From Wuchereria bancrofti (lineage: Eukaryota > Nematoda > Chromadorea > Rhabditida > Onchocercidae): 64,000 nt of DNA. The stretch is taken from the NCBI GenBank assembly GCA_005281725.1, contig SSBO01000012.1:1223911-1287910 (forward strand), read 5' to 3'. Every line of letters begins with the position of its first letter. The first letter of the stretch is position 1. The notes under the pieces are model-generated. The model saw only the letters and a program-made list of their open reading frames with translations. It was not told the origin of the DNA and did no database searches. The translations under genes and the position numbers were made by a program. This document shows, piece by piece, positions 13,103 to 25,058 of this stretch.

Positions 13103-15262
13103 ATGGACCGTAAAGTTGGCTCTTTCTCAAAATTTGATATTGATATTGGCAAACAACAACTATTTTTGAATTCATTATCAAGGACGCAATATATTGTTGA
13201 ACAGTCACATAAGGCTATTCAAGATAATTCGAAATTGGTAAGTGATTGATTATTTGATGAAAAAAAAAATTTCTTTTTTTTTTCTTCTTTTAAATTCCAT
13301 TGTTTTAAATTCCATTTCAATTTTGTCATTTTAATTTCATTCTAATTTGCCTATAATGTTTTAATTATTATTTTTCATAACTTATTGAAGTGATAATTTT
13401 AACTTTTTTTACCTTATTTTTATCACTTTATTCTAGCTTTATATGTATTACAATCGTTAAAATTTTGTTTGCAAAAATATCACTTTAAAAAAAAAAATTG
13501 AAGAATATAAGAGAAAAAAAAAATAAAATGTTTTCATTATTTCAGCTTGATAATTATTGTATTGATGGTGATTTGGATGGTATTTTATCAATGTATGATA
13601 ATGACATTGAATTAATTGAACCGCAAACACCAATATGTCGTGGACTTGGTGGTATATTCATTTTAAATATCATTTAATTACCAGGAAATGTTTTAACTCT
13701 TAAACTAATTCAACTTATTTCTAGCCTAATGCATTTAGATAATAATAGCAAATTACATGAGGAACATCTGGTTTGAAAATTTATCGATGATAAGTTGAAG
13801 TGGAAAAAAGTAAAAACTTAAAAATAAATTTGATATATTTTTAAATATTATCCAGGAATATCTACCTTATTCTTCACATTAACTCATAATATAATTGTAT
13901 TTATCAAAAAAAAAAAAAAAAAAAATGAGTAAAATAAATTGATTCTTGTTAACCTTTAGAAAAAAATTTGTTAACTATCAATGTTGTTATTGCTAAATTT
14001 ATTTATAACATTCTTTCTTTTTACTTTTCTATCTTTTTTTTTTCTTTTTGCTTACCAATGAAATAGTTTTCAAATTCAATAATAAAAAAGAAGCGATCAT
14101 CAAATCATTTTGATCTATTCAAAAAATTATGCAAAAATTATTTTAATAACAGAATTTTCATTAAAATAATAAAGCATAAATTTTATTAATTCATATAATA
14201 GCAATTATATTTGCTTAATTTCTGAAATTATTAATAATATTTTGTTTTAATTCACTTTGAAAATTAGAATTTTTACAAAAAAAAAAAAAGAATTAAATTA
14301 ATTTAATATTACAGCATTGCAAATATATTATGAAACAATGAAAAAGTTACGTTTATTACCGCAAAAACGTTGTATTACCGAATTGCATGCATTAAGTCCA
14401 TTTATTGTTTTGGAACGTGGCAAATATAAAATCCAAAAGAGTAAGAAGAATTTTACGGAAGGAAGGTAAAATTTTCTTTTACCTGAAATTACAATCTTAT
14501 ATAAAGTATTTTTCTACCTGAAATTACAATTATGTAAAGTATTTTTTTACCTAATAATGCAATCCTTTAATTATTTTTCCACTTGAAATTACAATTCTAT
14601 AAAGTATTTTTCTACCTGAAATTACAATCCTACGAAGTATATATAATTCTACCTGAAATTACAATTCTATAAAGTATTTTTCCACCTGAAATTACAATCC
14701 TACAAAGTATGAAAGGATAAAACGATCATTAACATTCCGGAATTTAGAAATCTATTCGTTCTGATGTAATTTTTTGATTCTGAAACAAAAAATTTAACTA
14801 AAAAGCAAAAATGAGACGAAATGAAATATGCAAGAAAGTGGAAATTTTTAGAAAAACCAACAAAATTTTTCACTTCTACTATTATCAACTTTTTTAATTT
14901 TAATCATTTTAGTTTAAGTTTAGGTTAATAATATTTTTTTTTTTTGTTAATCTATCATTTATTCATTAATTTTTTTTTTTCAGTTAAATGATAATTAAAT
15001 GGAAGTGAAATTAGAATTATTAATTGTGATTCCACTATTAGTTCATTATAGTTTGCTAACAAATTAACTTATAGTAATTTAAAAAAATTTATTCGTTATA
15101 CTTTCTTCTTTTTTAAAATTAATTCATATTAATTTAAAAATTTTTAATAAAAATGAATTCATTAGCGCAATTAATATCATATAATATTTCAGATATTTTG
15201 CATTATGGATCAATAGAATTGAATGGAAAATTTTGCAAGAATGTCGAATTTTATCCACGTGA
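13103..15262 (+). CDS. NTF2-like (SnoaL/DUF4440-type) small protein (4 exons)
   Basis: Exons 13103-13237, 13546-13648, 14315-14465 and 15193-15262 join with matching phases (0, 1, 2) and give about 152 residues. The protein starts MDRKVGSFSKFDIDIGKQQ. Its second exon reads DNYCIDGDLDGILSMYDND, typical of the helix-strand opening of NTF2-like folds (a residue stretch with 'gD..gi...Y..di'). Its end reads GRYFALWINRIEWKILQEC, which parallels the family's terminal 'GkY..iW....W.i..d' beta strands. The substrate is unknown, and such proteins may be enzymes or binding domains. Each exon alone is short, so no single open frame reveals the gene. After exon 3, the acceptor at 14984 would give an immediate stop, so the acceptor at 15193 is preferred because it completes the fold. 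Exon structure is well supported; the family assignment is by pattern only. Confidence 0.7.
14474..14711 (+). repeat. 36-bp intronic minisatellite
   Basis: About seven diverged direct repeats of roughly 36 bp, each built on a core like CTACCTGAAATTACAAT followed by a CTATAAAGTATTTTT-like segment. They fill the start of the third intron of the NTF2-like gene, just after its donor. Confidence 0.85.
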
Positions 15263-15621
15263 ATTCTTTTTGCCAAATTAATTAAAATTCATAAAATTAA
15301 CAAAATTTTGTATCATAAAAATTTTTCATCGAAATGATTTGCATATTTGTAGGAAGTTTTCCTGTTTAACATATTACAATGCAATTTCTCATAGAAATTT
15401 TATGCGTTGAATTTAAACTTTAAATTTAAGCTAAAATATATTCATTAGATGTAATCAAAATAAATAAATTCATAGTTTAAATAAATGAAAGATAAAGAGA
15501 AACTTTTGAAATTACACCAAATTTAATGGTTAATTTAACTTTCTTTTTTTTGAATTATGCTAATTTGTAGAAGTTTATTATTAATTAAAAATTTGTTGAT
15601 TAATCTTTTTCTCATTTGTAA

Positions 15622-15708
15622 ATGAGAGCTCGGCCATTAGAAAAAACTTATACGAATTGTTTTCGAAGATCAAAAAATGTCATCGAATGGTGCAATAAAA
15701 AAATAGGT
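15622..15708 (+). CDS. Possible orphan first exon (uncertain)
   Basis: An open stretch begins MRARPLEKTYTNCFRRSKN and continues with normal-looking residue composition up to a possible donor after 15708 (G|GTAGTA). No downstream exon could be attached with confidence, and the assembly is broken 130 bp further on. It could be the first coding exon of a gene lost at the gap, or chance. I do not recognise it. Confidence 0.2.
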
Positions 15709-16001
15709 AGTAAAATTTTCTATTATTTTACAAATATTTCATATCATTTCTTGAAAATTTTTTTTATTAAATTATCATCTTTACATAAAATGTTTAAATT
15801 TTGATTGAATTTAATTAAAATACTTTACTAACATTTTATTNNNTCGAATGGTGCAATAAAAAAATAGGTAGTAAAATTTTCTATTATTTTACAAATATTT
15901 CATATCATTTCTTGAAAATTTTTTTTATTAAATTATCATCTTTACATAAAATGTTTAAATTTTGATTGAATTTAATTAAAATACTTTACTAACATTTTAT
16001 T
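15683..16001. repeat. Identical 158-bp copies on both sides of a 3-N gap
   Basis: Bases 15683-15840 are repeated without any visible difference at 15844-16001, separated only by NNN. Two perfect copies abutting a placeholder gap are what two overlapping contig ends produce when joined without merging. Probably an assembly artefact. Confidence 0.9.
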
Positions 16002-16702
16002 TATTAATATCGTTTTTATATCGTAATAAATGGTATAAAATTATTCATTTTTAATGTCATTCGTATTGCACACAACACATATATGATTGCAAAAAGCAAA
16101 AGATAATCAATGATAAGAAAAAAGAAAGAAAGAAACTTTGATAAGAAATTTTCTTTTCATTAGCAATGTTAAAGTTGTAAAAAAGACTTTTTTTTCTTTA
16201 AAACTTTTTTATTTTAAATAAATTTGCAGTAAATAAACATTCGATAAAGTATTATTATAAAAAGAAATGTATATATTTGATGCAATTTTTCGTTTTTTTT
16301 TTTCCTTTTTGAAAATCATTCATTATAAGAATTACATGAATTTTTAATTTTAAATTTAAGAATTCAGCAATATTAGGAAATAATTATGATAAGCTATTTA
16401 ATTATTTATTTATTTAATCAATTCATTTATTATTAGCACTTTACATCTTTTAATTTTATTTCATTTCACTACAGCATTTGTTATCTTACCTTATCTTATT
16501 ATTAATGATTAGTGATATGTATTTATCAGCTCATTTCAGCATATTATCATAGATTAAAGTTGATAAAGAGAAGCGAATTTATTCATTTCAAACAATTTCA
16601 ATTACTATTTCAAATCATTCCTACGTAAATGTATGCGTGCGTAGGCGAATATATTTTGGCGTAAATTGCGTTAGAGATTTGAAGATAACACTGCATGGAA
16701 TC

Positions 16703-16824
16703 TCTATTTGTGTATGTGTATGTGCGTGTATGTATGTGTACGTGTTGTAGGTGTGTATGTGTATGTGTGTGTGTGTATGTGTGGTGCGTAGTGTATGTGT
16801 ATGTGTGTGCGTATGTATTTGTTA
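16703..16824. repeat. TGTGTA/GT-rich microsatellite
   Basis: Imperfect TGTGTATG-like units. The minus-strand open frames rich in Thr/His/Tyr over it are repeat artefacts. Confidence 0.85.
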
Positions 16825-17137
16825 ATAGATGTATCATACACAAAGATAAACCGTTCATATATGCATAACCACGTGGAATCTTGTCTACGACTCGATGGAT
16901 ATATTAAGTGGAAGAACACGTAAATTGATGTATAAAATCAATAAATCCCCGTAAACGTACGTGTAGATGATGGATATGAACGGTCATTGAGCTACAATAC
17001 TCAAAAGATTCTTGCAACGAGCTCTCAAAATGTTGTTTCTTCCTGTTGAGAGAGGATGGTACTGTTTTGTTTTTTGAGTGGCAGCGGATGAGTGAAATAG
17101 TTCGTTGGATAAATTTAACTTCTGATAGTGTGATGAG

Positions 17138-17155
17138 TCATTCCGCGCGGAATGA
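17138..17155. promoter_or_regulatory. 18-bp perfect palindrome with AP-1-like site
   Basis: TCATTCCGCGCGGAATGA is a perfect palindrome in a locally GC-rich patch about 2.2 kb upstream of the VAP start. Overlapping it at 17134-17140 is TGAGTCA, a consensus AP-1-type bZIP site. A regulatory role is inference. Confidence 0.3.
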
Positions 17156-17345
17156 AAAGGCTTATTATCTCGTCAGGAATCCCATTCCCCACCCTATTTA
17201 GTACACCATCACTCATTTTCAGAATCCTGACTCGTCACAAATATTTCGCGACACCCTGCTGTCTAATTCTCTCATGTCCACCGTAGGCATGTTAACTATT
17301 TTCCAAAAGTTTACCCTCAATTGATTATTTGTTTGAATTTATTTT

Positions 17346-17361
17346 GTATGTTATATGTGTA

Positions 17362-17410
<49 letters not shown>

Positions 17411-17470
17411 TTGTATGTGTTTATGTCGATGCATGTGTTTACGTTGGTACGTATGTGTGTATGTTTGTGT
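17346..17470. repeat. GT dinucleotide microsatellite
   Basis: A GT array with scattered A interruptions. Confidence 0.9.
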
Positions 17471-19380
17471 AATCGATTTCAGAAGTGAATTAAATGTTGC
17501 TGTCTCAGGCGGTAGCCTTTACAACAATTTATAAGTTTGGAATGGCTTAGATTTTGGCACATAATTAGGCTTTATTAGCATTAGTAGTAAAGTAGTAAAA
17601 AAAGATATTTCCATCTGGTCAAACAATATTCGGAATATAGTATATCATTTGTAACATAATTATTTCAAATCTAATTTGTTTGACGAATTCATTGCATTAC
17701 GTAAGTAAACAATTAATGATGGAAATTTGATGCAACAATTTGAAATTGATTAAAGTGATGAAAGTTACCATTTATGGTTGTGTCCCATGTTGCGCCTCTA
17801 TGAGAATTATTCGAACTCATACACTTTGAGTAATTGGTTAATTTTTATTTCAAATTTTTAGATATTGTTAGAATTCTTTTATGTATTCTCTTCCGAAAAG
17901 CACAATATTTGTGCATTTATATTTCCTTCATCAGTGGTTGATTGTCGCGAATGAAAGTTACTAAGATTAGTTGTACCCCATTACTATTACTCGCCTATTT
18001 AGTTATTTTTAAGATGAATGAAATGACAAAATAGGATTCAGGCAAAATTTTGCAAATGCCAGCAGAATTCTGCATATGAAGTGTAAAAAAAGTTGGTGCA
18101 AACGTTAATTATGTTTTATTCATTTGTTATGCAAGTTTTTCAGGTATCTCCATTTCCTGTGGCACTGATTGTACAAACTTGCTGATAGTAATTGTAAGTA
18201 TCGATCATTTCCATTTATTCAGCAAATTAAGCCAGTATATCTGGATATCATTTAAACAAATGCTTATCAGGCATATAAATTCTACAGTGATATCGTAAAA
18301 AGTTCTTTATTGTATAAAATATGCTCCAAAATTCTATATTATGTGCTCTCTGCATTACTTCGCAGCTTATTTAACTGTAGCAGTTATAAAATATAAAATC
18401 GTCGAGTGATCGGGTTGGTGTGAAATGACGAATAAAGAAATGGGAAAATTGCACATAAGGCGAGAAGAATTGATACAATATACATTCACATCGTAACATC
18501 GTCTATTTCCTTTTACAAGAAATTCCCTTCCGCTTCATAAATTGTCGTCTGGATGGCGTCATATTTTGAAGAAAAAGGAAATAAAAATTTTGAAAAAATA
18601 TGAGTTTTTCGGATTTCATATCGGAAGTATGTTTATATTTCTGTCACAGGGAGACATCGAAACATTATTAACAGTAATAGTAGCAATATTAGTGATAATA
18701 ACAATAATAATAACAGAAAATTAAAGTTGGCTAATATAGGCAATTTATGTTATTAGTTATACATAGCTGTAGTGCTTCTTAATTATATTTTGTGAATTTT
18801 CTCATTCTACCGCTGTATTACCAAATGTAGTCATCAAACTTCCAAATGTCCAGCTTTTATTTTATTTTCTTCGTTACAGTTATTGTTTTTCTGATGTTCT
18901 GATGAATCATTCTACAACAACATTTATATGCTGTTGTAAATGATTTGTGTGGAAATTGTTCTGTGCGGTGCGAGTTTGTTTGTTTAAAAAAATTTTTTAT
19001 TGTAAATGTCAATTTGATTAGTAGGATGTCAACACAGTGTTAAGATTTGCTTATTGTACATTTTAAAGTCAGAACTATTTAATTTAACTTGTATCATTTG
19101 GAGTGAGTGTTCATTTTTTAAGATCTGATTTGAATAGATCTTTATCGTAATATAATGACGTTTGGTTTATTTTTTCTTATAAAATAAGAATGTTATATTT
19201 TTCGTTTCTTTTTTTCTTTTTTTGCTTTTTTTGTAGAACTTTTCCTTTCGCCTCAAGAAGACGTTTTTGAAGTATTTGCTTTAATATCTATGTTATAAGG
19301 TGAATAATTTTCGGAATTTTGTATATAGTTTCAGGGGTGTAGTTGATTAGGAATTTTATCCTCTAAAAACTGGCTCAAAA

Positions 19381-21938
19381 ATGTCGAGAACTGCTCAAGT
19401 GCTCTCGATTGAGCCTACCAGTGAACTTGTCTTTAAAGGTTCTTTTCTCATTTATTGATTTCTTTGATTTTAAATTTTGTTTAAATTTTTTTTCCTTGAT
19501 TTTAGTATATTACATGATGTGCCGATTTATTGATCGATGTGTAACTTTTATTACAAGTTATATGACCTCAAAATGAAGCTTTAATTTAGAGCAGCATATT
19601 TTTTACAAAACCAACTAGTGGTGATAAATATCTTCTTTTCATAAATTCTGCAAGAACAACGAGGTTATATAATCTTTGTTTGGATTTCATGCGGTTATGT
19701 TATATTTTGCTAACTGTTAGTGTCTTTTTCTATCTTAGATCGAAGATCTAAGATAGAAAAAGAGTAAATATGTGGAGAAAATAATTTGTTGATGATTTTC
19801 TTTTCCAGGTCCTTTCAATGATGTGGTGACTTGTCAGATGAGGTTGACGAATCCTACAGAGCGTCAAGTTTGTTTCAAGGTGCGTAAATTTTGTTTTTGT
19901 TCTTAAATGCATGTGTGAAATTATTCATAAATTTTTGGTGGAATTTTTTAGTTTTACTTCTTGCTCATATCTACTCGTAATTTGTACTTCTACTCCTCTT
20001 TTTTATGTAAGATACGTTGACTAATATACACTTCATTAGTTTTACATATTATCAAACGCTGAAACATACCTTTTTTTCGCATGAGCGAGGACTAATCATG
20101 AAACACTGTTTCATAGGAGTAGAACGTTTTATAATGTGCTTTATTCATCCGTAACATATGTATGCCAAAGTAAACAATGTATTATTCCAAAACTACAGGA
20201 AGGCAATCTTTCATTTCCTATAAACATTAGGGCAGATCATTCTTTATGAATTAAAGATTGATTTGGAATTCAATTTGTTTGTTTAGGTGAAGACAACAGC
20301 TCCGAAACAGTATTGCGTTCGTCCCAACTCGGGTGTTCTCAGTCCAGGCGAAACATGTAATGTAGCAGTTATGCTTCAGCCGTTTGATGCATCCAGTAAT
20401 GTAGAAATGGAGCACACAAAGCATAAATTCTTGATACAGAGCGTTTATGCACCACCAGGAAATCTCTCATTAGGTATACTCTTAAATGTCCTCTTTGATG
20501 ATATGGTGTTTTTTATATCTTTCTTTCGGTTTATCGGTTGTAGCTTCCATTAAAAGTATTCGGTAGTTTGTGATTTAAAAATGACATTTGGAATATATTT
20601 AAATTCAAGTGTTTTTAAAAAAGATCGACGGGATTTAGGTTTAAGTTTCACTTTCAATTTTCTTGGATGCTCTTTTAGCGGGGTTGTGGTGATGCTTAGT
20701 GTAGTGGTTCATGGAATGGTTAACAGTCAAGTGGTTTGAGTTCGGTTCTGTTAAGTGCGCGATGATTTAGATTTGGTGACTAATGGCTGAGGCGGACTGG
20801 TCAGCCTCGTCTGAATAAGACGGAACCCAAGGTATGACTGTTCGTCGCAGGATCGAAGCTTTAGTCGCTGTATGAGCGCTTTCATTTCATAGGTTCTTGC
20901 AGAGTTTAGGAACAGTTGGATTTCTGGTGGGGTTTTCACTTGAGTCGGGCAGCTAGAGTGTTTGCATTTTGGGGATAGGTTGGTGCATAATTCTGATTTG
21001 CATGATTTCACAAACAAATAATATTTGGAAAGATGTAGGTAATATTTGGAAAAATGCACAGCCATCCGAACTTATGGATTCAAAGTTACGAGTGGTCTTT
21101 GAGTATCCTCCTGCAGCGGGATGCGAAGGAGACAAAACGCCTCCTCGAATGTCTCCGGAATCAAAATCTGCAGCTGGTGGATATACTGCGGTACTATTTA
21201 CTGCTTTAAATTTTGCGGAATTCAAATTTATGATGTATTACTTAACATTTTTCGTATTTTTAAATATATTGGAATGATTCAGAATATGGATGTCGAAGTG
21301 CGTCGCGTAATTGAAGAGAAGAATAGAGTGGAAGTTGCGAAGACTAATTTGGAAAGGGAGAATAATAACCTTAAGGTTAACGAAGTGAATTTCATAATTT
21401 TACTCTTTTTTGAGTTTATTGGAAATACTATGTTTTCGTGTTTCTATCTCAGTTGCAAGTTTTATTATATGTCCCTAATTTTAGGCTCGGCTTGCTGCAC
21501 TTGAGACAATCCCTCAAGTCACGGGTAGTCAGGCATCAGAAAGTGGAATTACAGTTTTTCAGGTGAGTTGTCATACTTTTGTTTGTATCTTTTGTGTATG
21601 TACACTTATCTACTACAAAGATCAGAAGAATGTAGTGGTTTTCGAACCGTTACCATTGAATTTCTCTGATCAGTGCACTGTGTATGGTACAGCTAAGGTA
21701 AGGTAGGTAAATGTACACTTGAATTACGCAGCTGGTCTGAGTGATTTTATGCTATAATGTTTTTTCAAAGCAATTCCTATAATTCAAATCTTGCATTTTT
21801 TCTAGTTATGTTTCATCTGAGGAAACAAAATGAGCTTGCAGTCTGGAAGTGTATCCGCATTAAAGTTATTATTTTCAGATGGTATTGATTGCATTTGCTG
21901 CCCTTATGTCTGGACTCATTTTTGGCAAACTGTTCTGA
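19381..21938 (+). CDS. vpr-1: VAMP-associated protein (VAP), MSP-domain ER tail-anchored protein (7 exons)
   Basis: VAP proteins sit in the ER membrane and tether lipid-transfer and contact-site proteins carrying FFAT motifs. In nematodes the MSP domain can also act as a secreted signal. Exons are 19381-19438, 19809-19879, 20287-20473, 21039-21190, 21283-21375, 21485-21562 and 21879-21938. All phases match and give 232 residues, close to the family's usual 240-250. The N-terminal MSP domain includes [32 protein letters not shown] and [14 protein letters not shown], plus [14 protein letters not shown], where the residue after KF is Leu rather than the Met of vertebrate VAPs. [20 protein letters not shown] closes the domain. 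Exon 5 is charged and heptad-like (coiled coil). The last exon, [19 protein letters not shown], is the C-terminal membrane anchor with the small-residue GxxxG-like spacing. Very confident. Confidence 0.95.
19723..19763. repeat. Perfect 19-bp inverted repeat with 3-nt loop in VAP intron 1
   Basis: The arm TCTTTTTCTATCTTAGATC (19723-19741) is followed by GAA and then its exact reverse complement (19745-19763). It lies 45 bp upstream of the exon 2 acceptor. The RNA would form a 19-bp perfect hairpin. Confidence 0.9.
20660..20960 (+). repeat. Possible decayed tRNA-derived (SINE-like) sequence in VAP intron 3
   Basis: A GC-richer stretch inside the intron carries TAGTGTAGTGG (20697-20707), which fits the Pol III A-box consensus, and GGTTTGAGTTC (20733-20743), a one-mismatch B-box-like site. 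The spacing is shorter than in tRNAs, and I see no intact cloverleaf. Other copies would be needed to call it a SINE. Tentative. Confidence 0.2.
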
Positions 21939-23767
21939 GATGAGATGGGATGTATTGTTGCTGCTTTTTTTGCTAAGACGATAAAAACTGACATAATTAT
22001 TCATCCCGGTAAAGAAGCCTGAAAAGTTAGCAAGATGTAAATCCATTTCAGCTATGAATAATTACAATTTTTTTTTTCTTTTTTTGTTGTCTAGTTATAA
22101 ATTTATTTTTTTATCTTCTTTTATTCGCTCTTGATGTAGTTGGGCGCATTAAATTTTATTGAACTTCACACTTATTATTACCTTCTGTTGCTTTCCTTTT
22201 TTCTGCTTAAAAATAATGGTACATGGTAAAACGTTGTTTCTGCTTTCTTATGTGTTGGATTTTAGTGTAAAGTGAAAGGAAAAAGTTTGGGAAGGAAGGA
22301 ATATAAGTAGAGCAAATTTGCCTTCATGATTGTCCATTTTTTAATGAACTAAAGTTTAGTTTATTACTGTTACGGAGATGTCAACATATTCCGAGTGCAA
22401 CTACTTTGTCTTCCTGTTTCCCTTAGTCTGAACTTGAAAGGAAATGCTTTTAGAATATTCAGTAATTTGAATTATTCAGTTACCGTCATTAGTATTTAAA
22501 ATATCAGCAGACTAAGGAAGTCCTTCATTCAGGAAGTCGTAGTAAATTTTTTTTTTTTTTAAAGAAACTCAATTAGCAGAAGTAATACAGTGCGACCATT
22601 TAATCGTATCATTTCTCATGAATTAAAGTTAAATGCCCACATATTTTGTTTAAATGTGAACTTCGCTTGTTAATTAATCATTTTTGTTGAAAAGATGTCA
22701 AATAAAACTATCGGAAATCATTCTCCAAAAACTGTTTCAGTTATTTATTTTTCAGTTTCAACTGTAGCTTAAGCAAATGAGCAGTGGAAGTCATCTTCAT
22801 AAATTTCGGTTTTTTTTTTTTCGAAAACTTTATTGATACTTCATGATTTGATATATCTGAATATTGAAATATTTCATTTTTTTTTCTACTAGGATTACAG
22901 TGCTTTTTTTGAGAAAATTTATGACTTGTAAGATACAATAATGCACAAAGATGAGATCGTTTATTCGTTGTCACATGTATTTATGTACTTAACTGATTTC
23001 GATTTTCTTTTTCAAATCAGATATTCAGATGAATGGAATTTGTCATCTTTTTTGTTTGTTTTCACTGTTAATATTTACTAGCCACTCAGTAATCGAATTT
23101 TGTGCACGTCCTTTTTTTTTCCTTTTAATGAAATAAACAGTAATTTTTTATTTTTTGGTTTGTTTGAGTTGTGGCCTTGCATTACAATTGCATTACAACC
23201 TTTTTTTCTTCAATTCATCGAGTTGCTTAAAATGAGGATGGATTGAGCTTATCACCCTTGTGGGACATTGTTAGACTAAAGTTAGGCATAATAATAATTC
23301 TGGAATTCATAATTCAAACTTAACTTCATACTTTTAGCTCTGGTCCTGCTTTTTGTATGAAGATTTTGGGGATTAACAGAATGTTTATTTTTACTTGAAT
23401 AACATATATGACCTGTGTACTGTTGTTTTTCAGGATTTCTTTAATCATGTTTAAGTAGGTTGCAGGGTACATCATGCTGTTTCAAATGTTGATGACTCTA
23501 ACTAATCAAGTAATTATCAGGAAGCAGTAAAAGTAAGTTCAACATTTATACTTGTTTTGAATGACATATAGTCTAGTCTTCCAAAATTTAGCTCTAGAAT
23601 TTTATGTTGAAGTTGAAAGATAAGAGATTGGTAATCATTTTAATTCTTTATTTCCCTCTATATCTGTTTATATCTGTTCAGATATCTAGTTGCTATAGTA
23701 GTTATATGGAGCAATAATTAATAAACATGAAGTTATTTCTTATTTTGTATACTGATTTGATAATTTA
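21939..23767. other. Intergenic region downstream of VAP
   Basis: This holds the presumed VAP 3' UTR and then about 1.7 kb without convincing coding exons. A donor-like AAA|GTAAGT at 23532/23533 and the acceptor at 23767/23768 could bound a 5' UTR intron of the next gene. Reading that upstream segment into the next gene in the required phase meets a stop codon. Confidence 0.45.
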
Positions 23768-23772
23768 GGTCA

Positions 23773-25058
23773 ATGGATTTTCACGAATTAATCATGCGCT
23801 ATGCACTAAGATACAATTACGTTAAGGTTGCTCGATTATTGATTTCATCACTTACCAATGAAATGCATCTTGAATTTGCATTTTTCATCATGAAACATAT
23901 TATTAGCCATCGAAAATATGCCAATTATTCAATTGTTCGAGAGTTAGCAAAACAATTGACAACATTTAAACTTCCTTCAATAAATCAAGAATGTAATGCA
24001 TGCAGAATTCAACGAGCGGTTGCTTACATTGTTAGCCAATTATGCATTCTTCATGTTTTATTTGTTATTTGGATGATAAATTTTAGATTTTAAGAAAGAA
24101 TAAATATGATAGTTCTCCTTGCACTTGTATCAATTTTAAGATCTAAGTGTATAATTTCGTTTTCGATTATCATTCAGAGTTTTTTCAAAAAATGCTTTTT
24201 TTCTCTTTTTTTAGGCATTGAAATGATTTCGTTTAAATCAGAGAATTCGTCGAGATTTTATTCTATATATTGTAGATCCTTATGAATGATCTCATTGCTA
24301 CAAAGGGTAATTCACGAAGAAGGGCGAATTTTATTTCTACAATTAACAACTTTTTACCTAATACTGGAAAATTTGAGGTTAATTTTGCATTTCCTTATTT
24401 GATAATGTGCATTGAAAGTGTTGCAAGATTTCAATATCCTGAACTTTTCCTAATTTTAATTGCTAAGTACTCTAAAACATGAATTTTAACTTCGACATTT
24501 ATTATTGTAGTAATTGAAAACAATCCATAAATTTCATCCGCCATATTGGCGAAAGTTGAAAATTTCAAAAATGACCGCATTATCCTCTTCTTTCAAAATT
24601 ATAAATCAGTATAAGAACTTCATTTAGTTTTGCTGTAGTTAATTATGCCACTAAGTTAGTCTTGTTTTCAGGAACTTGATGCTGAAATTAAAAAAAGTCG
24701 TATAGGTCTTCTTGCAGTTACAATGAAAGAACATCGAATCAAGTGGTTACAAGGTGAATTTAATAGGCGAGCTGAAAAGATATCTGCACAAATTGATAAA
24801 CATTTGGATATTTTACGAACAGACTTACTACCACCACTAGAAGAATTTGCATTAGAAAGATGGGCACAAAGTGATATACCTGAACAGGTTGCTCTAGCAG
24901 ATATTATCCTATCAAATGGTCTTAACGAGGAAAGCCTACTACAATACTTCAAAGTTATTCAAGATACGCCAAGTCTTAGCATTGATTTCTTTCATGCATC
25001 TTCAGATGATCTATTTATGGGACGACAGGAAAATTTGACTTGTGTGATTATTGATTGA
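23773..25058 (+). CDS. Unrecognised helical protein (3 exons)
   Basis: I do not recognise this gene. Exon 1 starts at ATG 23773, 5 bp after an acceptor (ATTTAG, 23762-23767). Such a short leader would fit a trans-spliced nematode mRNA. Exon 1 reads MDFHELIMRYALRYNYVKVA and then an alpha-helical, TPR- or ARM-like stretch to a donor near 24057, whose exact site is uncertain. Exon 2 is 24276-24377 (ILMNDLIATKGNSRRRANF). Exon 3 is 24672-25058, beginning ELDAEIKKSRIGLLAVTMKE and ending NLTCVIID. Exons 2 and 3 are both in phase 0. Exon 3 is charged and probably a long helix with a Pro-containing break (LLPPLEEFALERW). With the likely donor the protein is about 250 residues. No membrane segment or catalytic motif is evident apart from a hydrophobic stretch in exon 1 that may be intron. 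Codon use looks like that of its neighbours. Confidence 0.65.

Larger units (their letters stand above)
15263..19380. other. Intergenic region with gap, microsatellites and GC-richer block
   Basis: No firm gene was found. From about 16600 onward the base composition becomes less AT-rich, with long mixed-sequence stretches (16840-17340 and 17800-18560). The region holds an assembly gap at 15841, GT-rich microsatellites, and an 18-bp palindrome at 17138-17155. The VAP promoter and 5' UTR probably lie in its 3' part, but no TATA-like or initiator element can be assigned with confidence. Confidence 0.55.

Noticed and set aside
14984..14990. Alternative last exon of the NTF2-like gene with immediate stop
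   Set aside because: A good TTTTCAG acceptor exists, but using it loses the terminal strands that match the family; kept only as a possible isoform.
21121..21504. 127-aa plus frame overlapping VAP exons 4 and 5
   Set aside because: Different frame from the MSP/coiled-coil reading and crosses introns.
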